In this document: positions 1 through 9,652 of the stretch, in pieces
Numbering within the stretch: the stretch's first letter is position 1
How the letters are laid out: the number at the start of each line of letters is the position of its first letter
Assembly: GCA_002390845.1 (NCBI GenBank)
Contig: DGQT01000087.1
Span: forward strand, 1-64,000
Direction: 5' to 3'
DNA: 64,000 bases
DNA from: Chitinophagaceae bacterium UBA4407
GTDB taxonomy: Bacteria; Bacteroidota; Bacteroidia; Chitinophagales; Chitinophagaceae
Position numbers and translations under genes: made by a program
Notes under the pieces: model-generated
Database searches by the model: none
Seen by the model: the letters and a program-made list of their open reading frames with translations, nothing else
Told to the model about the DNA's origin: nothing

Positions 1-21
1 CGGAAGAATATGTTGTTTCAT
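1..21 (-). CDS. kdpC: KdpC, first seven codons (partial)
   Basis: An ATG at 21-19 on the minus strand opens a frame reading MKQHILP before the window ends. KdpC, the small subunit of the KdpFABC potassium pump, usually starts with a short charged stretch ending in a Leu-Pro before its single membrane helix, and kdpC normally follows kdpB. Position, strand and first residues all fit, but only 21 bases are visible. It is separated from kdpB by 277 bases that hold a copy of the dispersed hairpin element. Confidence 0.55.
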
Positions 22-60
22 TTTTATAAAAATTAAGTTGTTATATTTTTTTTCTTTTTA

Positions 61-265
61 ACCAGGCGTAAGCAATTCTAATGAAGCTTCTCTTGCGTCG
101 CTCTCTTGTACGTTCTGATTATAATTGAACAAGCCGCGAGCCATGGGCTACGAGCTGCGAGCAAAATGCAAGGGCTTATAGCTCGCAGCCAAAAGCTCAC
201 AGCTATTCTTCAGTACAAGTGTGCGACGCAACGGTGTTTAATTGAAATACAAATGTCTGGGTCAT
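61..265. repeat. Dispersed hairpin element, complete copy 1
   Basis: Left arm at 93-112 (TTGCGTCGCTCTCTTGTACG) and complementary right arm at 213-232. Outer ends are the usual CCAGGC-like left end (62-67) and CTGGGTCA right end. The loop holds a second inverted repeat of the GAGC/GCTCGCAG type. It lies between kdpB and kdpC, inside an operon that must be co-expressed. Confidence 0.85.
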
Positions 266-298
266 AATAAATTTCTTTTCCTCTTTTAGGGTATAGGG

Positions 299-2344
299 CT
301 AAAACCAAACCGATACCAGCATATCTAATAATTTAATACCGATGAAAGGAATGATAACGCCGCCAAAACCATAGATCAATAAATTTCTTCTAAGCAAAGC
401 ACTTGCACCAATGGGTTTATAAGCAACACCTTTTAGAGCAAGCGGAATCAGCATCGGAATAATCAATGCATTAAAAATTACGGCAGATAAAATGGCACTT
501 TCCGGGCTGTGCAAGTGCATAATATTTAACCCCTGCAACGCCGGAATTGAAGTAATAAACAATGCAGGAACGATGGCGAAATATTTTGCAACATCATTCG
601 CAATAGAGAAGGTGGTGAGTGTACCGCGTGTCATTAATAATTGTTTACCGATCTCTACAATTTCAATCAGCTTGGTTGGATCATTATCCAGGTCTACCAT
701 ATTACCAGCTTCTTTTGCAGCAGCGGTTCCACTGTTCATTGCAACACCAACATCTGCCTGTGCAAGAGCGGGGGCATCGTTGGTGCCATCGCCCATCATG
801 GCAACTAATTTACCCCCTTGCTGTTCCTGTTTTATATAGTTCATTTTATCTTCAGGTTTTGCCTCGGCAATAAAATCATCTACACCGGCTTTCTCTGCAA
901 TAAATTTTGCAGTTAACGGATTATCGCCGGTAACCATCACTGTTTTTACACCCATTTTTCTAAGGCGTTCAAAGCGTTCCTGTATGCCAGGTTTAATAAT
1001 ATCCTGCAACTCTATAACGCCCAGCACCACTGCATTCTGGCATACAACTAAAGGCGTTCCGCCATTGGAAGAAATGGCTTTTACTTTCTCTTCTGTTTCT
1101 TTTGGAAATGGGTTACCAGCCTTTGTTACAATTGATCTTATTGAATCAAAAGCACCTTTACGAATCTTTAAACCGTTTGGCAGATCAATACCGCTGCTTC
1201 TTGTTTCGGCAGTAAACTCTATAAACTTTGCACCATTTGTAACAAATGTATTTACATTGATATTCGCCAGTTCAATAATTGATTTTCCTTCGGGTGTTGC
1301 ATCGGCTAAAGAGGAGAGGGCGCATGCTTCTATAAATGTTTTTTCATCAATACCATTTGCTGCATAAAAGTTGGTAGCCTTCCTGTTGCCAATGGTAATC
1401 GTTCCGGTTTTATCTAATAATAATGTATCAAGGTCACCGGCTGTTTCTACTGCTTTACCGCTTTTGGTAATTACGTTTGCACGCAACGCCCTGTCCATGC
1501 CCGCAATACCAATAGCGCTTAATAAGCCGCCAATTGTTGTTGGTATTAAACAAACAAACAAGGAAATGAATGCAGCAATGGTGATGGGTGTATTTGCATA
1601 ATCCCCAAAAGGTTTTAGTGTTACGCAAACAATAATGAACACCAAAGTAAAGCCTGCGAGTAAAATAGTGAGTGCAATTTCGTTCGGTGTTTTTTGTCGT
1701 GATGCACCTTCTACCAAAGCAATCATTTTATCTAAAAAACTTTCGCCTGGTTCTGTAGTTACACGCACTTTAATTTTATCGCTTAACACTTTGGTGCCGC
1801 CGGTTACAGAAGATTTATCGCCGCCACTTTCACGTATTACCGGTGCACTTTCGCCGGTGATGGCGCTTTCATCAATCGTTGCAATACCTTCAATGATCTC
1901 GCCATCCATAGGAATTGTGTCGCCTGCTTCGCAGAGAAAAATATCGCCTTTCCGAAGTTGTGAAGATGGAACGATTTTCATTTCGTTTATAAAGATTTCA
2001 CCTACTGCCTGTATCCATTTTGCAGGCGTTTCTTCACGTGTTTTTCTAAGTGAGTCTGCTTGTGCTTTGCCCCTTGCTTCGGCGATGGCTTCGGCAAAAT
2101 TTGCGAATAATAACGTTAATAAAAGCACGCCGAATACAATGGAATTGTACAATAAACTGCCTTGTGTTTTTTCTCCGGTAACGATCCATATACAAACCGC
2201 CAACATTACCGCAGTACAAATTTCTACCGTAAACATTACGGGATTACGAAACATGATTCGTGGGTCAAGTTTGATAAAAGATTGTTTAAGTGCTGTTTTT
2301 ACCAGTGAAGATTCGAACAGTTTATTTGATTGATTCTTTGACAT
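299..2344 (-). CDS. kdpB: Potassium-transporting P-type ATPase subunit B
   Basis: This is the ATP-hydrolysing subunit of the KdpFABC high-affinity K+ pump of the inner membrane. The P-type signature DKTGTITIG is present, with the phosphorylated Asp at about residue 311, plus the actuator TGES motif and the hinge [14 protein letters not shown]. The protein is 681 residues, the usual length. A longer frame to 2395 would start at a GTG inside the arm of a repeat element and add MTQQK, which is simply translated repeat; the ATG at 2344 ([10 protein letters not shown]) is preferred. kdpA lies upstream and kdpC downstream, both separated by repeat copies. The call is firm. Confidence 0.97.
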   Translation of the reverse strand: MSKNQSNKLFESSLVKTALKQSFIKLDPRIMFRNPVMFTVEICTAVMLAVCIWIVTGEKTQGSLLYNSIVFGVLLLTLLFANFAEAIAEARGKAQADSLRKTREETPAKWIQAVGEIFINEMKIVPSSQLRKGDIFLCEAGDTIPMDGEIIEGIATIDESAITGESAPVIRESGGDKSSVTGGTKVLSDKIKVRVTTEPGESFLDKMIALVEGASRQKTPNEIALTILLAGFTLVFIIVCVTLKPFGDYANTPITIAAFISLFVCLIPTTIGGLLSAIGIAGMDRALRANVITKSGKAVETAGDLDTLLLDKTGTITIGNRKATNFYAANGIDEKTFIEACALSSLADATPEGKSIIELANINVNTFVTNGAKFIEFTAETRSSGIDLPNGLKIRKGAFDSIRSIVTKAGNPFPKETEEKVKAISSNGGTPLVVCQNAVVLGVIELQDIIKPGIQERFERLRKMGVKTVMVTGDNPLTAKFIAEKAGVDDFIAEAKPEDKMNYIKQEQQGGKLVAMMGDGTNDAPALAQADVGVAMNSGTAAAKEAGNMVDLDNDPTKLIEIVEIGKQLLMTRGTLTTFSIANDVAKYFAIVPALFITSIPALQGLNIMHLHSPESAILSAVIFNALIIPMLIPLALKGVAYKPIGASALLRRNLLIYGFGGVIIPFIGIKLLDMLVSVWF

Positions 2345-2357
2345 ATATTTTTGTTTA

Positions 2358-2533
2358 CCAGCTTTTAAATTTCTATTGAACTTTTGTTGTGTCACTCACT
2401 TGTACGTTCTTTTCTTTATTGGGCTTTTGGCTGTTAGCCTTTAGCTATTAGCTAAAAGCTAATGGCTACTAGCAATTCTTAAGTACAAGTGTGCGACGCA
2501 AGGATGATTCATAGTAATTCAATTGTTGGGTTA
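2358..2533. repeat. Dispersed hairpin element, complete copy 2
   Basis: Left arm 2386-2406 is of the GTGTCACTCAC type and right arm 2483-2501 is of the GTGTGCGACGC type, so the two arms are from different variants. The loop carries a TTAGCTATTAGCTAAAAGC palindromic insert. It occupies the whole kdpA-kdpB spacer. Confidence 0.85.
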
Positions 2534-2541
2534 ATAATTAT

Positions 2542-4242
2542 TTATTTCATTCCAAAATATTCTGCAATGGGGCCGAGTGCCAATGCCGGGAAAAATGATA
2601 AGGCCGCGATGATAAAAATTACGGCAAAGACCATGATAGCAAATGTTGAAGTATCTGTTTTTAAAGTGCCTGCACTTTCGGGTACATATTTCTTTTTTGC
2701 AAGTATGCCTGCAATGGCTACCGGGCCGATTATAGGTAAAAATCTTGCAAGTAACATTACGATGCCGCAGGCAATATTCCAGAACTGCGTATTATCACCA
2801 AGGCCCTCGAAACCACTGCCGTTATTGGCTGAAGAAGAAGTGAACTCATACAACATTTCACTGAAACCATGATTGCCGGGATTATTGAGCCAGCTTGCGT
2901 AAGCTTCAGGATTCTGCGCATATAATTGCGAAGCGATTGCTGTACCAACCAATATTAAGAATGGGTGCAGCAATGCAATAATGGCGGCAATTTTCATTTC
3001 TTTTGCTTCTATTTTTTTACCAAGAAATTCTGGTGTGCGCCCCACCATTAAACCACTAATAAATACTGCAATGATGATGAAAATGTAAAAATTTAAAAAG
3101 CCAACACCTACGCCACCATAAAAAGAATTGATCATCATACCCAGCAATGCAAACATGCCGGTAAGTGGTGTAAAGCTATCGTGCATTGCATTTACAGAGC
3201 CGTTTGATGTAACGGTTGTGGTTATGCCCCAATATGCAGATGCTGCGGAACCAAATCGCACTTCTTTACCTTCCATGCTGCCGGAGTTTTGTGCAATGCC
3301 CATTTTGGTGATCGCATTATTGCCCTGCATTTCGTTATAAATTGAGGGAATGACCAGCAGTAAAAAGCCGATGGTCATTACGCCGAATATCATCCATGCC
3401 AGCTTTCTTTTTTTGAGCATATAACCTAAAGCAAAAATCATTGCAATAGGAATAAGAATGATGCTGATGTTCTCGATAATATTCGTAAAATAATGGGGGT
3501 TCTCCAACGGATGCGCACTGTTTACACCAAAATAGCCACCACCATTTGTTCCTAATTGTTTAATAGCAACCATTGCTGCAGCGGGGCCTCGTGAAACATT
3601 AACTGTATCGCCTTGTAAAGACACGAACTGATCTTTACCGCTAAAGGTCATCGGTGTGCCATTCACTAATAAAATGATGGCAACAATAACAGAAAGTGGT
3701 AACAAAATTCGTGTACATGATTTTACAAAATAGTTGTAAAAGTTGCCCAGCTTATCTGCATTTTTTTCTTTCATGGCTTTAAATACTACTGCACATATTG
3801 CCATGCCTGTGCCAGCGCTGATAAACTGAAACAACATCAATAATAACTGCCCAAGATAGGAGACACCTGTTTCGCCTGAATAGTGTTGCAGGTTGGTGTT
3901 TGATACAAAGCTTACTGTTGTATTAAATGCAAGGTCAGCACTCATAGATGGGTTGCCATCAGGGTTTAATGGCAGCCAGCCCATATTCATTAACACCAGC
4001 ATAGAAAATAAAAACCAAACAAGATTAATAAGTAATAATGCAACAAGATTTTGCTGCCAGGTCATTTCTTTTTCTGGTTTAATACCGGCGGCTTTAAAGA
4101 ATAACCGGTCTAAAGGATTGAAGATAGCATCAAGCCATGTTTTATCGCCACTATATACTTTGCCAATATATTTCCCCAAAGGAATGGCCAAAGCAACTGT
4201 AGCAATAAACATAATAACTACGCCAAAAATTTCTGTGTTCAT
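2542..4242 (-). CDS. kdpA: Potassium-transporting ATPase subunit A (K+ channel subunit)
   Basis: KdpA is the potassium-selective, channel-like subunit of KdpFABC. The 566-residue protein has the expected many membrane helices and the four degenerate selectivity-filter segments: TNLQHYSGE, GTNGGGYFG, TSNGSVN and SANNGSGF. Length is normal for the family. It is 30 bases downstream of kdpF and about 200 bases upstream of kdpB, with a repeat element in the second spacer. The ATG at 4242 is the first in frame after kdpF and gives the usual N-terminus (MNTEIFGVVIMF). The identification is firm. Confidence 0.97.
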   Translation of the reverse strand: MNTEIFGVVIMFIATVALAIPLGKYIGKVYSGDKTWLDAIFNPLDRLFFKAAGIKPEKEMTWQQNLVALLLINLVWFLFSMLVLMNMGWLPLNPDGNPSMSADLAFNTTVSFVSNTNLQHYSGETGVSYLGQLLLMLFQFISAGTGMAICAVVFKAMKEKNADKLGNFYNYFVKSCTRILLPLSVIVAIILLVNGTPMTFSGKDQFVSLQGDTVNVSRGPAAAMVAIKQLGTNGGGYFGVNSAHPLENPHYFTNIIENISIILIPIAMIFALGYMLKKRKLAWMIFGVMTIGFLLLVIPSIYNEMQGNNAITKMGIAQNSGSMEGKEVRFGSAASAYWGITTTVTSNGSVNAMHDSFTPLTGMFALLGMMINSFYGGVGVGFLNFYIFIIIAVFISGLMVGRTPEFLGKKIEAKEMKIAAIIALLHPFLILVGTAIASQLYAQNPEAYASWLNNPGNHGFSEMLYEFTSSSANNGSGFEGLGDNTQFWNIACGIVMLLARFLPIIGPVAIAGILAKKKYVPESAGTLKTDTSTFAIMVFAVIFIIAALSFFPALALGPIAEYFGMK

Positions 4243-4272
4243 AAATTTTAGTTTTAAACTTCTGTTGCTTGC

Positions 4273-4350
4273 TTAGAATTTTTCTGGTTTAATTAATACG
4301 TAACAGATGTAGCAGAAAACAAGGATGGAAAGAATAAATAAGAATATCAT
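4273..4350 (-). CDS. kdpF: KdpF-like small membrane subunit, 25 residues
   Basis: A 25-codon frame reads MIFLFILSILVFCYICYVLI and then KPEKF. It is one hydrophobic helix followed by a lysine-containing tail, the form of KdpF, a one-helix subunit that stabilises the Kdp complex. It sits exactly where kdpF belongs, just upstream of kdpA on the same strand. Too short for standard gene callers. The call rests on position, length and hydropathy. Confidence 0.8.
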   Translation of the reverse strand: MIFLFILSILVFCYICYVLIKPEKF

Positions 4351-4369
4351 TTTGTTTAAGATTTTGGCG

Positions 4370-4456
4370 TTATATTTTTTCAAAAAAATCAATTGCTTTA
4401 AAGAATAAGGCAAAGCCTGCAATACCTGCCAGTAATAAAATAATTGTGAGTATCAT
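4370..4456 (-). CDS. Candidate 28-residue membrane peptide at head of kdp operon
   Basis: An ATG at 4456 opens a 28-codon frame starting MILTIILLLAGIAGFALFF and ending KAIDFFEKI. It is a single strongly hydrophobic helix with a charged C-terminal end, 19 bases upstream of kdpF and on the same strand. It resembles KdpF in build but is a separate frame. It could be a second accessory peptide of the K+ pump or a duplicate of kdpF. Seen only as a reading frame; function is inferred from position. Confidence 0.5.
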   Translation of the reverse strand: MILTIILLLAGIAGFALFFKAIDFFEKI

Positions 4457-4484
4457 AGTTCGATGTTTATATGATTGCCTATAT

Positions 4485-4501
4485 GCCAAAAGTTGAGCCA
4501 G
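4485..4501 (-). promoter_or_regulatory. Candidate sigma-54 promoter of the kdp operon
   Basis: On the minus strand CTGGCTCAACTTTTGGC matches the sigma-54 -24/-12 pattern (CTGGCAC, N5, TTGC) with the correct spacing between the GG and the downstream G, but the -12 element reads GG instead of GC. Predicted transcription start is about 18-20 bases before the first small ORF. The adjacent upstream gene is a sigma-54 activator, which supports the reading. Confidence 0.4.
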
Positions 4502-4566
4502 CTAAACCATGATTAACTGTAATCCTTTACTGGTATGCATTGTAGGAATAAGTACGGTGTAAGGGA

Positions 4567-4594
4567 ATAAAAAAAGCCTATCAAAATGATAGGC
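4567..4594 (-). terminator. Rho-independent terminator after the sigma-54 regulator
   Basis: Stem GCCTATCA / TGATAGGC (4576-4594) followed on the minus strand by a run of seven T. It lies just after the stop codon of the regulator gene at 4617 and separates it from the kdp genes. Confidence 0.75.
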
Positions 4595-4616
4595 ATATTA
4601 TCAAAATGAAAAGAAG

Positions 4617-5951
4617 TTATTGAATGTTATACTCTTCCAGTTTTCTATATAATGTGGCTATTCCTATCTCAAGTAACCGGGCTGTTTCTGCTTTATTACC
4701 TTTGGTGTGATTCATTACTTTTTGTATATGTAGTTTCTCAACACCGGCAATGGAGAAAGCTGACAAAGTTCCATCGGTATTATGAGTTTGTTGTTGCATT
4801 TCGAAAGGTAATAAAGCCGTTGTAAGAGTATCGCCATCGGCAAGTATTACACAACGCTCAATAATGTTTTTTAACTCGCGGATATTACCCGGCCATTGAT
4901 AGGTTTCTAATTTCTCTAAAAAATCTTTATCAATTTTTAGTGGTTTCTTATTTGTCTTTTCTGCAAACAGTTGTATAAAATATTTTACAAGGGGCTCAAT
5001 GTCTTTTATTCTTTCTCTTAACGGAGGAAGGTTAATTTGAAATACGTTCAACCTGAAATACAGATCACTTCTGAATCGTTGCTCTTCACTTTCTTTTTTT
5101 AAATCTTTATTGGTAGCGGCGATCAACCTGAAATCAGATCTTTGTGGTTTTGTATCGCCGAGTTTTATATACTCATTTGTTTCCAGAACCCTTAACAGTT
5201 TGGCCTGAAGTTCCAAAGGCATTTCCCCAATCTCGTCTAAAAACAATGTACCTCCATTGGCTTCTTCAATTAAACCTTTTTGATCTTTAACAGCGCCGGT
5301 AAAAGCACCTTGTTTGTGACCAAACAATTCACTCTCTAAAATATCTTTGCTGAATGTACTGCAGTTTAATGCGACAAAAGTTTTTGTAGCTCTTGCACTT
5401 GCCTGGTGAATGGCCTGTGCAAAAACTTCTTTACCTGTTCCTGTTTCTCCGGTTAATAGTACGCTGGTATCAGTTGGTGCAACCTTTTTTGCGAATTCAA
5501 TTGCCTGTAAAACCCCTTTCGATTTACCGGTTACTGAATCAAAAGAGAATTTTTGACCTACTTTTTTTTCAAGTTCTTTTATTCTTTTTTGAAGTTGTGC
5601 TTTTTCAATGGCCCGATGCAGTAATGGAATAATTTTATCGTTATCATCGCCTTTCACTATATAATCAAAGGCACCGTTTTTCATGGCCTGAACGCCATCA
5701 GTTATGTTGCCATAAGCAGTTAATAAAATAACTTCAGTTAAAGGAAATTGAGCTTTAATTTTTTGTGTTAATTCTACTCCACTGCCATCGGGTAACTTAA
5801 CATCGCACAGCACAACATCAATATTATGCTGCTCCATCTTCTTTAAACCAATTTTGCAATCAGCTGCTTCTGCAACTTCAAATCCTTCCGATCTAATGAT
5901 GCGTGAAAGTAAACTCCGCAGCTTTTCCTCATCGTCTATGATCAGTACCAT
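4617..5951 (-). CDS. Sigma-54-dependent response regulator (NtrC family), probable kdp regulator
   Basis: The 444-residue protein has a receiver domain (residues 1-120, Asp-Asp-Glu at 6-8, phosphoacceptor Asp50 in LCDVKLPDGSG), an AAA+ domain with Walker A GETGTGKE and the sigma-54 contact loop GAFTGA, and a C-terminal Fis-type helix-turn-helix (GNKAETARLLEIGIATLYRK). It binds DNA upstream of sigma-54 promoters and hydrolyses ATP to open them. In Bacteroidota such genes are often found beside kdp, in place of the OmpR-type KdpE; a partner kinase would be expected beyond the left edge, after kdpC. Control of kdp is inferred from adjacency and the candidate promoter at 4485. Confidence 0.9.
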   Translation of the reverse strand: MVLIIDDEEKLRSLLSRIIRSEGFEVAEAADCKIGLKKMEQHNIDVVLCDVKLPDGSGVELTQKIKAQFPLTEVILLTAYGNITDGVQAMKNGAFDYIVKGDDNDKIIPLLHRAIEKAQLQKRIKELEKKVGQKFSFDSVTGKSKGVLQAIEFAKKVAPTDTSVLLTGETGTGKEVFAQAIHQASARATKTFVALNCSTFSKDILESELFGHKQGAFTGAVKDQKGLIEEANGGTLFLDEIGEMPLELQAKLLRVLETNEYIKLGDTKPQRSDFRLIAATNKDLKKESEEQRFRSDLYFRLNVFQINLPPLRERIKDIEPLVKYFIQLFAEKTNKKPLKIDKDFLEKLETYQWPGNIRELKNIIERCVILADGDTLTTALLPFEMQQQTHNTDGTLSAFSIAGVEKLHIQKVMNHTKGNKAETARLLEIGIATLYRKLEEYNIQ

Positions 5952-6009
5952 TTTTAAAAATTAATTCTTTACAAATTTACTGTAAGCAAAATTGTAAAGA
6001 CAATATTAT

Positions 6010-6192
6010 GAGCCAGGGGCAAGGAATTCTATGAAGCTTTACTTGCGTCGCACTCGTGTACTGAAGAATTGCTATTAGCCTTTGGCTTTTAGCTAATGGC
6101 TAAAGGCTAACAGCCAAAAGCTCATTAAAGAAAAAACGTACAAGTGAGTGACACAACCGGCGATGCCCAATGAACTAATGCCGGTAACATAA
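6010..6192. repeat. Dispersed hairpin element, complete copy 3
   Basis: Outer left end GAGCCAGGG at 6010, left arm 6043-6060 (CGTCGCACTC type), right arm 6136-6156 (GTGAGTGACAC type). The loop contains a TTAGCTAATGGCTAAAGGC palindrome related to that in the element at 2358. Ends six bases before the peptidase stop codon. Confidence 0.85.
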
Positions 6193-6197
6193 TTGTA

Positions 6198-8333
6198 TTA
6201 CTTCGCTGAAATCGGTACTGTGTTATTTTTTAAATTGTCTATTAGCCAGTTCGTCATTTTGCTCCATAAATGAAAACTGGTATTGCCGCCGGAAATTCCA
6301 TGATTGCGGTTGGGATAATAACCACTTTCAAAAACAATATTTTTCTGGATCATTGCTTCTACCATTTCTACACTGTTTTGAAAATGTACATTATCATCGC
6401 CAGTGCCGTGAATAATCAGGAACTTTCCCTTGATTTTATCAACAAAATTTAAAGGCGAATTATCATCATAGCCTCGTGGATTTTCAGCCGGTGTGCGCAT
6501 ATAACGTTCCGTATAAATATTATCATAAAAGCGCCAGGATGTAACAGGGGCAACGGCTACAGCGGCTTTAAAAACATCTGCTCCCTTTGTAATTGCCAGC
6601 GAACTCATGAAGCCGCCATAACTCCAGCCCCAATGGCCAATGCGGTTTTTATCGATGTAAGAAAGCGTGCCTAAATATTTTGCAGCATCTACCTGGTCTT
6701 CAATTTCCAGCTTGCCCAATTGTAAATAAGTTTTCTTTTTAAATTCTTCGCCGCGGTAACCGGTGCCTGTATTATCAATACTCACCACAATAAAACCATT
6801 CGCTGCAAGCAGCCGGTGCCAGTAACTTACAGCGCCATAACGGTTGGTTACCTGTTGCGATCCAGGGCCACCATAATTACAAAACAGCACAGGATATTTT
6901 TGATTCGCATCAAAGTTTGATGGCTTCAACATCCAGCCATTTAAAGTATCGCCTTTTGAATTGGGTACACGTATTATTGACACAGTTCCCATATCGTAAT
7001 TGGTGAGTAATGTTTTTAATGCAGCGTTCTCACCAACCACTTTATCTTTTACTGCGGCAATCTCTTTTTTACTGAAAACAAGATTGAAGAGCGTGGTGGT
7101 TTTTGGCGTATTGATATCTGAATAATAATCGTAGAAACGGTTAAGGCTGTCATTCATTTCAATTTTATGCCAGCCACTGCCTGTAGTAAGCTGCGTTGTT
7201 TTTAAACCATCAAAACCGGTAACAAATAAATTACGGTCTAATGCGGTAGGGTAGGCGAGTGTATAATACACCAATTTTTTATTTTCATCTACGGCATTGA
7301 TCTCGGCAATATCGTAGTTTGTTTTATGAAGTTGTATTTTCTTTTTACCGTCCATACTGTACAAATACAATTGATCGTAACCATTCATTTCGCTTGTAAA
7401 TAAAAATGCGCTGCCATCTTTTAAGAAACGCCAGTTGTCATTAATATCCACATAATATTTATTGGTTTCATCATAGAGCAATGAACTGGTTCCGGTAGCT
7501 GCATCTGTAAGTAATAATTGCAAGTGATCCTGGTGGCGGTTAAGGTGATATACAACCAGTTTGTTATCTTCCTGCGTCCATTTAATTCTTGGAATATAAA
7601 TATCGCCCTGTTCAAAATCAGCTTTAACATCATTACCGGTCGCAACATCATAAATATGGATCTCTATAGTAGAATTTTCCTCGCCTGCTTTTGGATATTT
7701 ATAACTGTATTGCTTGTTATACTGATCGTTAAACATAGTGATTTCGTATTCCTTTACCTTACTTTCATCAAACCTGTAATAAGCAATGTAGTTGCCTTTC
7801 GGGCTCCATTCATAAGCCTGGCTAAAACCGAATTCTTCTTCATACACCCAATCGCAATTACCATTAATGATGTTGTTCCATTTGCCATCATGTGTTACTG
7901 CAGTTATAGCGTCTGCGGCTATATCGTACAGGTATAAATTGTTTTCAAAAACATAAGAGATCTTACTGCCATCAGGTGAGAAGCTTGCATTTAAAATCTT
8001 GCCATCATTTAAACGTATCATTTTTTTTGTTTCTATGGTATATAAATACACCACAGATTTCGATGAGTGCCTGTAAATACTTTCTGTTTCATCAAAAAAT
8101 AAAATATACTTTTTAGTACCGCTAACCTTGCATTTATTGGTATTGATCAATGTACCCTTGTCATTTTTAATATCGCTTTTATTAAAAAGGCTGTCAGGTT
8201 TCAGGGTAGAAAACCCACCCACATTTTCTTCACGAAAAGTTTGATTTTTAAAAATGTCTTCCAGTGTTATTTGTTTCTTCTGGGCAAGTAAAAAAAGTGG
8301 CAGCAATAAAATTATAACCAGTGATAAACGCAT
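6198..8333 (-). CDS. Dipeptidyl-peptidase IV family serine peptidase (S9)
   Basis: This 711-residue exported peptidase should remove Xaa-Pro dipeptides from peptide N-termini. It has a signal peptide (MRLSLVIILLLPLFLLAQ), a DPP-IV N-terminal beta-propeller (about residues 100-460, with the NCDWVYEEEFG motif that holds the substrate N-terminus), and an alpha/beta-hydrolase domain with nucleophile motif GWSYGG, catalytic Asp in GTGDDNVHF and catalytic His in NRNHGI. Length is normal. It stands alone between two repeat copies. Periplasmic or outer-surface location is inferred from the signal peptide. Confidence 0.93.
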   Translation of the reverse strand: MRLSLVIILLLPLFLLAQKKQITLEDIFKNQTFREENVGGFSTLKPDSLFNKSDIKNDKGTLINTNKCKVSGTKKYILFFDETESIYRHSSKSVVYLYTIETKKMIRLNDGKILNASFSPDGSKISYVFENNLYLYDIAADAITAVTHDGKWNNIINGNCDWVYEEEFGFSQAYEWSPKGNYIAYYRFDESKVKEYEITMFNDQYNKQYSYKYPKAGEENSTIEIHIYDVATGNDVKADFEQGDIYIPRIKWTQEDNKLVVYHLNRHQDHLQLLLTDAATGTSSLLYDETNKYYVDINDNWRFLKDGSAFLFTSEMNGYDQLYLYSMDGKKKIQLHKTNYDIAEINAVDENKKLVYYTLAYPTALDRNLFVTGFDGLKTTQLTTGSGWHKIEMNDSLNRFYDYYSDINTPKTTTLFNLVFSKKEIAAVKDKVVGENAALKTLLTNYDMGTVSIIRVPNSKGDTLNGWMLKPSNFDANQKYPVLFCNYGGPGSQQVTNRYGAVSYWHRLLAANGFIVVSIDNTGTGYRGEEFKKKTYLQLGKLEIEDQVDAAKYLGTLSYIDKNRIGHWGWSYGGFMSSLAITKGADVFKAAVAVAPVTSWRFYDNIYTERYMRTPAENPRGYDDNSPLNFVDKIKGKFLIIHGTGDDNVHFQNSVEMVEAMIQKNIVFESGYYPNRNHGISGGNTSFHLWSKMTNWLIDNLKNNTVPISAK

Positions 8334-8397
8334 AAAAAAAGTATTTAAGCAATAAATATAAATGAATCAGAAATAATCATGGCGATAATAAATTTTA

Positions 8398-8516
8398 TTG
8401 GCCTTGCATAGGAAATTCTATGAGACTTTTGTTGCGTCGCACACTTGTACGATTGGATATTTTCCTGAGCTTTTATTTAAGCGTAGACTGCAGAATAGTG
8501 TGCAACAATTATTAAC
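8398..8516. repeat. Dispersed hairpin element, copy 4 with decayed right arm
   Basis: Left arm 8431-8451 is a consensus copy (GCGTCGCACACTTGTACG); the right arm near 8492-8508 is recognisable only as AGTGTGCAACAA. The loop keeps the GAGCTTTTA...GCGTAGA segment common to the family. Confidence 0.75.
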
Positions 8517-8524
8517 TCCTGAAT

Positions 8525-9652
8525 TTAATGTTTACCCAAAGAATCCAGCGCGGGCAAAGCATTGTTTTGAAAATCAAACAATGAAAGATTTTCCCAGGGA
8601 GAGCCATCTGTGGCAGTCGTGCCTTTAAATGCCACCCAGTCCGGTGCCCAGTAACACACACCAAAATTATCTTCATTTGCCGCTGTTTTTATTGTTGTTA
8701 TTAAAGCCGATAGATACTGCGCCTGGCCTTGCGTTGTAGCTGCATAGTTAGTGATTAACTGATTGGTGCTGCCGACAATATTATTGGTGTAATCATTATA
8801 CTGAAATGTAAAAGGGTATGCTGTTTCTGCTATCAAAACAGGTTTTTGAAAATTTATCGCAATGCTTTTTACAGTTTGCTGCAATGCATTCAGATCTTTA
8901 CCATGCCACCAGGGATAATATGATAAACCAATAATGTCGTAGTCTGTGTTGAAGCTCTTTAACTTATCAAAGAACTGCTGTGCATAATCGTAACCCGCAA
9001 TATGTATGATAACCTTTATGGAACTGTTTGTATCCCGTGTTGCTTTAATACCTTGTTTCAGAAGATCAGCGAAGTTTGCCCAGTTGGCATCTGTGATGCT
9101 TGTTACCTTTCCATCGTTCCAGAGAAAGCCACTGTTTATTTCATTGCCGGTTTCTACATAATCGGGCAAGGCATTATTTGCAGCCAAATAAGAAAGCGTG
9201 TTTTTGGTAAAATTATAAATGCTGTCTTTAAGCACTGTAAAGTCCACGCTGCTCCATGCAGCAGGTTTGGATTGGGCTCCGGGATCTGCCCATGTATCAG
9301 AATAATGGAAATCGAGCCAGAATTTCAGGCCTGCTGCTTTAATCTGTTTCGCAAAATCCGCGACTTCTGTCAGCGATGAATGTTGTGTTACAGGGTTATT
9401 CCAAAGTCGTAGCCTTATTGTATTAATGCCTTTGTCTTTTGCTATTTGTAAAATATCTTTTATTGTACCATTTTCTCTAAACGCTACTGTATTTTCTTTA
9501 GTTTCAGGTGTAAAGGATAAGTCTAAACCCCGTATAAATAAATACGGTACAGGTGGCTCAACCGGTGGAATAACAGGTGTGCCGGGTTTACCGGATGGCT
9601 TTTTACATGAAAAAATAATGATTGATAAAAAAAATACGAATGCAATGCGCAT
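8525..9652 (-). CDS. GH53 arabinogalactan endo-beta-1,4-galactanase, lipoprotein
   Basis: The 375-residue protein begins with a lipoprotein signal (lipobox around IIFSC) and a Pro-rich linker, then a (beta/alpha)8 barrel of the GH53 type. Motifs seen: RGLDLS near the barrel start, LRLWNNP, DFHYSDTWADPG, the acid/base Glu in ETGNEINSGFLW and the nucleophile Glu in VLIAETAYPF. It would cleave beta-1,4-galactan of type I arabinogalactan at the cell surface. No SusC/SusD pair is next to it, so it is not in an obvious polysaccharide-utilisation locus. Confidence 0.9.
   Translation of the reverse strand: MRIAFVFFLSIIIFSCKKPSGKPGTPVIPPVEPPVPYLFIRGLDLSFTPETKENTVAFRENGTIKDILQIAKDKGINTIRLRLWNNPVTQHSSLTEVADFAKQIKAAGLKFWLDFHYSDTWADPGAQSKPAAWSSVDFTVLKDSIYNFTKNTLSYLAANNALPDYVETGNEINSGFLWNDGKVTSITDANWANFADLLKQGIKATRDTNSSIKVIIHIAGYDYAQQFFDKLKSFNTDYDIIGLSYYPWWHGKDLNALQQTVKSIAINFQKPVLIAETAYPFTFQYNDYTNNIVGSTNQLITNYAATTQGQAQYLSALITTIKTAANEDNFGVCYWAPDWVAFKGTTATDGSPWENLSLFDFQNNALPALDSLGKH

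Noticed and set aside
4457..4566. Riboswitch in the kdp leader
   Set aside because: The spacer is about 110 bases, the predicted 5' leader only about 20, and no conserved riboswitch core was seen.
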